7,560 nt of DNA. Origin: DASRHK01 sp035650495. Lineage in GTDB: Bacteria; Pseudomonadota; Gammaproteobacteria; Nevskiales; Nevskiaceae. The notes beneath the pieces were generated by a model. That model worked only from the letters and a program-made list of their open reading frames with translations, was not told where the DNA came from and made no database searches. The position numbers were made by a program, and so were the translations under genes. Positions within the stretch are counted from its first letter, which is position 1; the number at the start of each line of letters is the position of its first letter. Below are positions 1 to 4,624 of the stretch, piece after piece. The stretch spans positions 1-7,560 of the forward strand of contig DASRHK010000054.1 in NCBI GenBank assembly GCA_035650495.1, given 5' to 3'.

Positions 1-2
1 TC

Positions 3-488
3 GCCTATCTCAAGCGTGCATATGCTGCGGCTGAGAAAAGCCTCGACGAGCTCTGGAAGACGCGCGCCGACGGCCTGCCGTACCGCTCGCCGTACGACGC
101 GTTGATCATGGCGTCGATCGTCGAGCGCGAAACCGCGGTGCCCGACGAGCGCGCGATGATCGCCGGCGTGTTCGTCCGGCGGCTGGCGAGCGGGATGCGG
201 TTGCAGACGGATCCCACCGTCATCTACGGACTGGGCAGCGCGTTCGACGGCAATCTGCGAAAAGTCGATCTCCTTGCCGATTCGCCGTACAACACCTACA
301 CGCGCGCCGGCCTGCCGCCGACGCCGATCTGCCTGCCGGGACGCGCCGCAATCCATGCCGCGCTGCATCCCGCGAATGGCGGCGCGTTGTACTTCGTCGC
401 GCGTGGCGACGGCACGCATCAGTTCTCGGCGACGCTTGCCGAGCACGAGGCCGCGGTGCGGCGCTATCAGCTCGGACACAAGCCATGA
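3..488 (+). CDS. mltG: Endolytic murein transglycosylase MltG, C-terminal part (5' end outside window)
   Basis: MltG is an inner-membrane-anchored lytic transglycosylase that cuts nascent peptidoglycan strands in the periplasm and so helps set glycan length. The window holds 161 residues, roughly the C-terminal half of a protein usually near 340 residues; the membrane anchor and LysM-like part lie upstream. The catalytic-domain signature is clear: an ASIVERET motif whose first Glu (codon 123-125) matches the catalytic Glu of E. coli MltG, then GMRLQTDPTVIYG, YNTYTRAGLPP and an HPA...LYFVA block ending in a HxFS-type segment. All are arranged as in the E. coli protein. The reading frame is open to the window edge. 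Its TGA overlaps the tmk ATG by 4 nt (ATGA), so the two are probably translationally coupled. The missing 5' half prevents any statement on its start or promoter. Confidence 0.96.
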   Translation, partial: AYLKRAYAAAEKSLDELWKTRADGLPYRSPYDALIMASIVERETAVPDERAMIAGVFVRRLASGMRLQTDPTVIYGLGSAFDGNLRKVDLLADSPYNTYTRAGLPPTPICLPGRAAIHAALHPANGGALYFVARGDGTHQFSATLAEHEAAVRRYQLGHKP

Positions 489-1102
489 GCCGCGGCCGGC
501 TGATCGTGCTCGAAGGCGGCGAGGGCGCCGGCAAGAGCACCAATGCGCGCTTCATCGAGGCATGGCTCAGGCAGCGCGGTCGCAAGACGCAGCTCACGCG
601 CGAGCCCGGCGGCGCGCCGTTGGCGGAGGCGATCCGCGAGCTCGTGCTCCACTGGCATGGCCAGATGCCGGCGCAGACGGAGCTGCTGCTGATGTTCGCG
701 GCGCGCGCAGCGCATCTGCAGAAGACGATCCTGCCAGCGCTCCTCGCCGACACCGACGTGATCTGCGATCGCTTCGTCGACTCCACCTACGCGTATCAGG
801 GCGCGGGTCGCGGCATGCCGAGCGAGCACATCGCATCGCTGGAAGCCATGGTGCTCGGCGAGCTCAAGCCCGATCTCGTCATCGTGTTCGATCTCGATCC
901 TGCCGCCGGCATGGCCCGGGTGAAGAAGCGCGGCGGGGAGAATCGGTTCGAAGCAGAGCAGGGCGCTTTCCAGCAGCGCGTGCGCGAAGCCTTCCTCGAG
1001 CGTGCTCGCCGGCAGCCGGAGCGATACGCCATCCTCGATGCCGATCGTGCGCTCGAAGCGGTGCAGCAGGATCTCGCACGAATCCTCGAGGAGCGCCTGT
1101 GA
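485..1102 (+). CDS. tmk: Thymidylate kinase
   Basis: Cytoplasmic dTMP kinase that phosphorylates dTMP to dTDP with ATP, the step shared by de novo and salvage dTTP synthesis. At 205 residues it is close to the E. coli enzyme (about 213). Visible motifs are a P-loop GGEGAGKST (residues 11-19), TREPGG (38-43), the DRF signature (95-97) followed by the STYAYQG thymidylate-binding stretch (100-106), and a LID region (about 143-156) with RVKKRGGENRF. The basic residues in the LID and the Gly-rich rather than Arg-containing P-loop fit the E. coli-like (type II) class. The ATG sits inside the mltG stop (ATGA). There is no strong Shine-Dalgarno sequence, so translation probably depends on coupling from mltG. 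Its own TGA overlaps the holB GTG by 4 nt. Confidence 0.97.
   Translation: MSRGRLIVLEGGEGAGKSTNARFIEAWLRQRGRKTQLTREPGGAPLAEAIRELVLHWHGQMPAQTELLLMFAARAAHLQKTILPALLADTDVICDRFVDSTYAYQGAGRGMPSEHIASLEAMVLGELKPDLVIVFDLDPAAGMARVKKRGGENRFEAEQGAFQQRVREAFLERARRQPERYAILDADRALEAVQQDLARILEERL
1088..1093 (+). promoter_or_regulatory. Shine-Dalgarno site fixing the GTG start of holB
   Basis: GAGGAG lies 5 nt upstream of the GTG at 1099. It supports that codon, which overlaps the tmk stop as GTGA, as the holB start. The frame is open far upstream through tmk, so ORF length alone would give a wrong, much longer protein. A second in-frame GTG at 1105 would give a protein two residues shorter, with a less good fit to the overlap. 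Confidence 0.65.
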
Positions 1103-2052
1103 GCGTGCCCCAGCTCCTGCCGTGGCAATCGGCGCAATGGAAGCAGCTGCAGGCGAGCCGCAAAGCGGGACGCCTCGCGCATGCTCTGATGCTCGCGGGA
1201 CCTCGCGGCGTGGGCAAGCAACAATTCGCGCTGCGCCTGTCGGCATGGCTGTTGTGCGAGGCAAAGCAAGATGAGCCTTGCGGCAAGTGCCGCGGCTGCG
1301 TGCAGTTCGTCGCGGGCTCGCATCCGAACTTCTTCGTGCTGGAGCCCGAGGAAGAGAAGCGCGACATCTCCATCGACCAAGTGCGCGAAGTCTGCGAAAA
1401 GCTGTCGCTCACTGCTCACTACGGCGGCACGAAAGTCGCGCTGATCAAGCCGGCCGACGCGCTGAACGCGAATGGCGTGAATGCGCTGTTGAAGACCATC
1501 GAAGAGCCCTCGCTCGGCACGCACATGCTGCTGCTGACCGATCGACCGGGCTTGCTCGCGCCGACGCTGCGCTCTCGCTGCCAGAAATTGCGATTCGCGG
1601 TGCCACCCGCACAACAGGCGCTGGAGTGGCTGCGCGGGCAGGGTCATGCAAACGCGGCCGCGGCTCTGCAGGCTGCCAACGGCGCGCCCCTGCGCGCGCT
1701 CGAATTGCTGAAGGAAGGACTGGTCGAGCGTTACGCGCAGTGGCAGCGCAGCGTCGAGGCGATCGCGGCCGGGAAGGAGAGCCCGCTCGCGGTTGCGGCT
1801 GGCATGGACAAATCCGAAGCGCTTGCTTTCGTCGACTGGCTGATCGGCTGGTTGACGGCGCTGCAGCGCAAGCTCGTCACCGGCGCTCGCTGGAACGAGC
1901 TCGATGCAGCCGCAGTCGATGCGCTGACCCGGCGCTGTCTCGAGTCGCTGCAGCGATTGCAGCTGGCGGCGCCGCCTCAGCTCACCATCGAATCCATTAT
2001 GATCAGCCTCGTGCAGATGAGCCGGACGCCGATCAAGGAGATGCGGGCATGA
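1099..2052 (+). CDS. holB: DNA polymerase III delta' subunit (clamp loader)
   Basis: Delta' is the rigid stator of the gamma/tau clamp-loader complex that opens the beta clamp and loads it on primed DNA. The predicted protein has 317 residues (E. coli 334). The AAA+ fold is recognisable: a P-loop-like GPRGVGKQ (34-41), a four-cysteine zinc module with Cys53, Cys61, Cys64 and Cys67 spaced as in E. coli, NALLKTIEEP (128-137), and the Ser-Arg-Cys (SRC) triad at 159-161 that supplies the arginine finger to the neighbouring subunit. The loop keeps Gly-Lys but has Gln where an ATP-binding loop has Ser/Thr. The P-loop of E. coli delta' is also degenerate and does not act as an ATPase. The start is GTG inside the tmk stop (GTGA), backed by GAGGAG 5 nt upstream. 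The TGA overlaps the pilZ ATG. Confidence 0.95.
   Translation: MSVPQLLPWQSAQWKQLQASRKAGRLAHALMLAGPRGVGKQQFALRLSAWLLCEAKQDEPCGKCRGCVQFVAGSHPNFFVLEPEEEKRDISIDQVREVCEKLSLTAHYGGTKVALIKPADALNANGVNALLKTIEEPSLGTHMLLLTDRPGLLAPTLRSRCQKLRFAVPPAQQALEWLRGQGHANAAAALQAANGAPLRALELLKEGLVERYAQWQRSVEAIAAGKESPLAVAAGMDKSEALAFVDWLIGWLTALQRKLVTGARWNELDAAAVDALTRRCLESLQRLQLAAPPQLTIESIMISLVQMSRTPIKEMRA
2035..2040 (+). promoter_or_regulatory. Shine-Dalgarno site of pilZ
   Basis: AAGGAG lies inside the 3' end of holB, 8 nt before the pilZ ATG at 2049. It is one of the best ribosome-binding sites in the window and suggests pilZ can initiate on its own as well as by coupling to holB. Confidence 0.7.
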
Positions 2053-2402
2053 GCAACAAGGCTGGGGCGCAAACCTCCATCCTCACGCTCCACATCCCGG
2101 ACAAGAACACGCTCTACATGGGCTACATGCCGTTCATCAAGAACGGCGGCCTGTTCATCCCGACGACGAAGGAATATCACCTCGGGGACGAGCTGTTCAT
2201 CCTGCTGACGCTGCTCGACAGTCGCGAGCGCTTGCCGGTCGCTGGCAAGGTCGTATGGGTGACGCCGCGCGGGGCGCAGGGCAAGCGCAGCCAGGGAATC
2301 GGCGTGCAGTTCAGCCCGCAGGACGGCGGCGTCACACAGAAGAAGATCGAGGCGATCCTCGCCGGCACGCTCGGATCCGACCGGCCGACGCACACGCTGT
2401 AG
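2049..2402 (+). CDS. pilZ: Type IV pilus assembly protein PilZ
   Basis: A 117-residue single PilZ-domain protein, about the length of Pseudomonas aeruginosa PilZ, the founding member required for type IV pilus biogenesis through contacts with the PilB extension ATPase and FimX-like regulators. Diagnostic stretches are YMPFIKNGGLFIPT in the N-terminal third, a VAGKVVWVTP core strand, a GIGVQF strand and the C-terminal SDRPTHTL, all strongly reminiscent of the pilus PilZ family. The c-di-GMP-binding RxxxR and D/NxSxxG motifs are not present, as in P. aeruginosa PilZ, which does not bind c-di-GMP directly. The location immediately after tmk-holB matches the classical locus. ATG overlaps the holB stop (ATGA) with AAGGAG 8 nt upstream. 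It ends 6 bp from the stop of the convergent gene. Confidence 0.95.
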   Translation: MSNKAGAQTSILTLHIPDKNTLYMGYMPFIKNGGLFIPTTKEYHLGDELFILLTLLDSRERLPVAGKVVWVTPRGAQGKRSQGIGVQFSPQDGGVTQKKIEAILAGTLGSDRPTHTL

Positions 2403-2408
2403 CGCGGA

Positions 2409-3470
2409 TCAGGCGGCTGGGGCGTCCAGCTTCTTCGCCGGGATGCCCTTGTCGAGCACGTAAACGTCGAAGCCTTTCTGCGTGAGGATGAACACGCCCG
2501 CCGAGCTGCGGCGTCCGGTGTCGCAGCACACGACGTACTTCGCGTTGGGATCCAGCGAGGGTGATCGCTGCCGCAGCAGCGCCAGCGGAATGTTGATCGC
2601 GCCGGGCAGGCCGTTGTTGCGAAATTCGCTCGGCAGCCGCACGTCGAGCCACTTTGCGCCGCCGCTCACCAGCTCCTGCGCCTTCGCGAAATTGAGCTTG
2701 CGCATCAGCGGCTCGTTCAGGAAGCGCCGGAAATCGTCCTTGGCGAGACGCATCAGCTTGCCGCGCGTGAGCATCGTCACCGTCGCGTTGCGCTTGCTGT
2801 CGGAGATCAGCGCCTCTTCGCCGAAGCAGGAGCCGGCGCTGAGCTCGGCGAGCAGCAACGGCTTCATCCCGGGCTGCTCGCGCGTCACCATGCACTGGCC
2901 TTCCATGACGACGTAGAAGAAGTCACCGTCCTCGCCTTGGCGGACGATCACCTGTCCGGGCTCCGCCTCGAGCTGCTCCATGCGCATGAACATGGCCTGC
3001 AGGTTCGACGGCGGCACCATCTGGAAGCTGCGCATCTGCAGGAGCCGCGCCATCCAGTCGGCATCCCCGCTGGCGTCCGACGACAGCTCGCTGACCTGAT
3101 AGGAGCCGGTCTGTTCCCACGTGAGCAGCACGTCCAGCAGGCTCGCGTCGACCGTCACGTAGCGCACGTCCGTGACGCACTTGGCGGTCGCGCGGCGCTG
3201 TGGCGGGCCTTCCAGTCGATGCCGCGCCGCCGGCGATCCACCGACCACGTCCTGGCTCGATTTGCCGACCTCATCCTGGATCCGGATCGTGCCTTCGACG
3301 ACGTAGAACGCTTCGGTGAGGGGTTCGTTCGGCCCGAACAGCACCGCTCCGGCCTTGGCACTGTGCACCGCGGCCTTCTTGGCAAGCTGCTCGCGGGTCT
3401 CGAGCCGCAGTCCTTCGATCGGGATGAAAGTCGCGAGCAAAGCCGGATCGACGGGCGTCGTCTTGTCCAA
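2409..3470 (-). CDS. Tandem cyclic-nucleotide-binding domain / rhodanese-domain protein
   Basis: A 353-residue soluble protein with no signal peptide, membrane segment or helix-turn-helix. Residues about 20-125 form a degenerate cyclic-nucleotide-binding (CNB) fold: AFYVVEG is visible but the phosphate-binding cassette is not. Residues about 143-255 form a second, well-kept CNB domain with PGQVIVRQGEDGDFFYVVMEG (171-191), then FGEEAL (216-221) and Arg227, matching the ribose- and phosphate-contacting Glu and Arg of CRP-type cassettes. Residues about 261-345 form a rhodanese domain with WLDVRLPSEF (274-283), GAINIP (290-295) and the active loop CDTGRR (316-321), catalytic Cys316. A likely role is sulfur-transfer or thiol chemistry gated by a cyclic nucleotide; ligand, substrate and partners are unknown. 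The start is TTG at 3470-3468, chosen because AGGGAG lies 10 nt upstream and no ATG or GTG is near the N-terminus. It converges on pilZ. Confidence 0.88.
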   Translation of the reverse strand: MDKTTPVDPALLATFIPIEGLRLETREQLAKKAAVHSAKAGAVLFGPNEPLTEAFYVVEGTIRIQDEVGKSSQDVVGGSPAARHRLEGPPQRRATAKCVTDVRYVTVDASLLDVLLTWEQTGSYQVSELSSDASGDADWMARLLQMRSFQMVPPSNLQAMFMRMEQLEAEPGQVIVRQGEDGDFFYVVMEGQCMVTREQPGMKPLLLAELSAGSCFGEEALISDSKRNATVTMLTRGKLMRLAKDDFRRFLNEPLMRKLNFAKAQELVSGGAKWLDVRLPSEFRNNGLPGAINIPLALLRQRSPSLDPNAKYVVCCDTGRRSSAGVFILTQKGFDVYVLDKGIPAKKLDAPAA

Positions 3471-3480
3471 AAGAAGGAAT

Positions 3481-3486
3481 CTCCCT
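3481..3486 (-). promoter_or_regulatory. Shine-Dalgarno site supporting a TTG start
   Basis: On the minus strand AGGGAG is followed by 10 nt and then TTG GAC AAG. It is the only good ribosome-binding site near the 5' end of the CNB/rhodanese gene. The 10-nt spacing is slightly long, so a modest start ambiguity remains. Confidence 0.5.
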
Positions 3487-3492
3487 AAAGCT

Positions 3493-3524
3493 TCGAACTC
3501 AACAGCTTGATTAGTGTTGTTCGA
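3493..3524. repeat. Imperfect inverted repeat upstream of the CNB/rhodanese gene
   Basis: TCGAAC-TC-AACA (3493-3504) is mirrored by TGTT-GTTCGA (3515-3524). The arms give ten pairs interrupted by a 2-nt bulge, with a 10-nt spacer. It lies 23-54 nt upstream of the TTG start, where an operator or a 5'-leader hairpin would sit. It does not match the CRP consensus (TGTGA-N6-TCACA). Function is unknown. Confidence 0.4.
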
Positions 3525-3625
3525 GTGGGGCGAACCATAGCATGGGCGCGGCGGACCGGGACAGGGTTGGGGCGCGGTTGCGCGAGCGTTTCGAGTGTCA
3601 TTCCAGGCTGGATCCTTTACTTAAC

Positions 3626-3639
3626 ATAATATATATTAT
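3626..3639. promoter_or_regulatory. Perfect 14-bp AT-only palindrome with -10-like hexamers on both strands
   Basis: ATAATATATATTAT is its own reverse complement and stands out sharply in GC-rich surroundings. The minus strand reads TATAAT at 3640-3635, a perfect sigma70 -10 hexamer. The plus strand reads CATAAT at 3625-3630. I could not find a convincing -35 at 16-18 bp for either, so a promoter is only a possibility. A minus-strand start here would give the CNB/rhodanese mRNA a leader of about 160 nt. An AT-rich site for a nucleoid protein or a repressor is equally possible. Confidence 0.35.
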
Positions 3640-3761
3640 ACGCAGCACCCGGTTTGAAGCTTCCAGATCGAATGACGTCGATGAATCTGTGTGAAGTGCG
3701 GATCGACACGGTTGCCGGCCCCGGCGCGAGCCTCTCGCTTTCACGCTTGCAGGCAGTTTAA

Positions 3762-3791
3762 TTGACGCTCGCGAAGTCACGGTGCTATAAC
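3762..3791 (+). promoter_or_regulatory. Sigma70-type promoter of dksA, extended -10, GC-rich discriminator
   Basis: TTGACG (3762-3767) and TATAAC (3786-3791) are separated by 18 bp, each one base from consensus. TG at 3783-3784 adds an extended -10 (TGnTATAAC). The next bases, 3792-3798 (GCGCCCC), are all G/C, which is the kind of discriminator found in promoters inhibited by ppGpp/DksA. The expected start of transcription is near 3798-3801, leaving an untranslated leader of about 80 nt before the dksA ATG. Confidence 0.7.
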
Positions 3792-3807
3792 GCGCCCCTT
3801 TGATTGA

Positions 3808-3842
3808 CGGCCCCGGCGTTCGACGTCGAGAAAACGGGGCCG
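3808..3842 (+). other. Hairpin in the dksA 5' leader
   Basis: CGGCCCCG (3808-3815) pairs perfectly with CGGGGCCG (3835-3842), an 8-bp GC-only stem. The loop contains a further 10-bp self-complementary stretch, TCGACGTCGA (3820-3829), which is too closely folded to form at full length inside one loop. There is no U-run after the stem, so it is not an intrinsic terminator. It sits in the predicted untranslated leader, about 38 nt before the start codon, and could affect mRNA stability or translation. Confidence 0.45.
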
Positions 3843-3880
3843 ACCCGCGGGCTCGAGAATGCCCGCCCACAGGCGATTCG

Positions 3881-4516
3881 ATGAAGACCAAATCCAAGGT
3901 GAAGTCCGCGGCCAAGAAGACCGCGGCGAAGGTATTGAAGGCCGTGAAGAGCTCGGCCGCCAAGCTCGCGGGCCGCGACAAGGTCGCCGGCAAGAAAGCG
4001 GCGAAACCGGCGTCTCGCCCGGCGGTGAAACCGGCTGACAAAAAGAGCGCGCCGAAAATGAACCATTCGGCAAAGAAGCATTCAAATCGCGCTGTGGAGG
4101 ATCCGAGCCAGCTGAGCGAAGCGCAGGTGCGCAAGATGCCTGCGAGCGAGTACATGAATGATGTACAGCTCGAGTTCTTCCGCCGCCGTCTGATCCAGAT
4201 GCGCGAGGAGGTGCTCGCGCGCGAGCTCGACGTCAAGGAGCGCCTGCACCAGCGCGAAGTGTTCGCCGATCCCGCCGACCGCGCGTCCGCCGAGGAAGAG
4301 CACTGGCTCGACCTGCGGCTGCGCGAGCGCGAGTCGCTGCTCCTGCGCAAGATCGACGAGGCCCTGCGCCGCATCAAGGACAAGGAATACGGCTACTGCG
4401 AAGTGACCGGTGAGCCGATCGGCATCCCGCGGCTGCTGGCGCGACCCACGGCGACCGTCTGCGTGGACGTCAAAGGCCACAACGAGCAGATCGAGTCGCA
4501 GTTCCGCGATCGCTGA
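3881..4516 (+). CDS. dksA: RNA polymerase-binding transcription factor DksA (two-cysteine variant, basic N-terminal tail)
   Basis: DksA enters the RNA polymerase secondary channel and, with ppGpp, represses rRNA/tRNA promoters and activates some biosynthetic ones. The 211-residue product is about 60 longer than E. coli DksA (151). The excess is a Lys/Ala-rich N-terminus: about 20 Lys in residues 1-66. The conserved part starts near SEYMND (89-94), has the coiled coil with DPADRA at its tip (130-135, the functional DxxDxA), and a C-terminal finger. There Cys173 and Cys194 remain, while the second cysteine of each pair is Thr176 and Val197, giving C-X2-T-X17-C-X2-V instead of the E. coli four-cysteine C-X2-C-X17-C-X2-C. 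The spacing resembles P. aeruginosa DksA2 (C-X2-T-X17-C-X2-A), which works without zinc. The ATG at 3881 is preferred over an in-frame TTG at 3800, which would be leaderless from the predicted promoter; a weak AGG lies 7 nt upstream of the ATG. Confidence 0.95.
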   Translation: MKTKSKVKSAAKKTAAKVLKAVKSSAAKLAGRDKVAGKKAAKPASRPAVKPADKKSAPKMNHSAKKHSNRAVEDPSQLSEAQVRKMPASEYMNDVQLEFFRRRLIQMREEVLARELDVKERLHQREVFADPADRASAEEEHWLDLRLRERESLLLRKIDEALRRIKDKEYGYCEVTGEPIGIPRLLARPTATVCVDVKGHNEQIESQFRDR

Positions 4517-4520
4517 TCGC

Positions 4521-4535
4521 GCGCCGGATCGGCGC
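4521..4535 (+). other. Short hairpin between dksA and tRNA-Lys
   Basis: GCGCCG (4521-4526), a GAT loop and CGGCGC (4530-4535) form a perfect 6-bp stem. It starts 5 nt after the dksA stop and ends 7 nt before the tRNA. No T-run follows, so I do not call it a terminator. It may protect the dksA 3' end or mark a processing site if the two are cotranscribed. Confidence 0.4.
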
Positions 4536-4541
4536 TCCCGT

Positions 4542-4617
4542 GGGTCGTTAGCTCAGTCGGTAGAGCAGCTGGCTTTTAACCAGTTGGTCGGGAGTTCGAG
4601 TCTCCCACGACCCACCA
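4542..4617 (+). tRNA. tRNA-Lys, anticodon UUU, CCA encoded
   Basis: A 76-nt cloverleaf, nearly the E. coli tRNA-Lys sequence. The acceptor GGGTCGT pairs with ACGACCC (4607-4613), with discriminator A4614 and CCA at 4615-4617. The D arm is GCTC...GAGC, the anticodon stem GCTGG/CCAGT closes loop CTTTTAA (4573-4579) with anticodon TTT at 4575-4577, and the T loop is TTCGAGT. It decodes AAA and AAG. It begins 25 nt after the dksA stop on the same strand with no obvious promoter of its own, so it is probably cotranscribed and processed. It ends 7 bp from the stop of the convergent queC. Confidence 0.98.
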
Positions 4618-4624
4618 TCTCTCC

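Larger units (their letters stand above)
3471..3880. other. 410-bp divergent intergenic control region
   Basis: The region separates the minus-strand CNB/rhodanese gene from plus-strand dksA and holds no credible gene. Its contents, left to right, are the CNB/rhodanese ribosome-binding site, an imperfect dyad (3493-3524), an 8-bp direct repeat TTCGAGTG (3520-3527 and 3590-3597), a strikingly AT-rich patch (about 3615-3640) with a perfect palindrome, an 11-bp direct repeat CGGCCCCGGCG (3716-3726 and 3808-3818), the dksA promoter (3762-3791) and a leader hairpin (3808-3842). A 29-codon ATG frame at 3672-3761 has no clear ribosome-binding site and is not called. Confidence 0.75.

Noticed and set aside
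274..1098. Upstream extension of the holB frame through mltG and tmk
   Set aside because: The translated extension is Arg/Ala-rich without motifs and covers two real genes in another frame. The GTG at 1099 with GAGGAG gives the normal delta' length.
467..1264. Minus-strand open frames of 265-283 codons opposite tmk and holB
   Set aside because: They are shadows of convincing plus-strand genes and contain no recognisable domain or start signal.
2409..3470. Reading the CNB protein as a Crp/Fnr transcription factor
   Set aside because: The C-terminal third is a rhodanese domain with CDTGRR and there is no helix-turn-helix.
3672..3761. 29-codon ATG frame between the CNB/rhodanese gene and dksA
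   Set aside because: No ribosome-binding site, no recognisable sequence, and it ends just before the -35 of the dksA promoter. It could be a leader peptide only if an upstream promoter exists.
3800..3880. N-terminal extension of DksA from a TTG at 3800
   Set aside because: The predicted transcription start is at about the same position, leaving no leader, and the extra residues do not resemble the Lys/Ala tail. ATG at 3881 is preferred.
4542..4617. tRNA-Lys as an integration (att) site for a mobile element
   Set aside because: No integrase gene, no repeat of the tRNA 3' end elsewhere in the window, and both flanks are conserved core genes.
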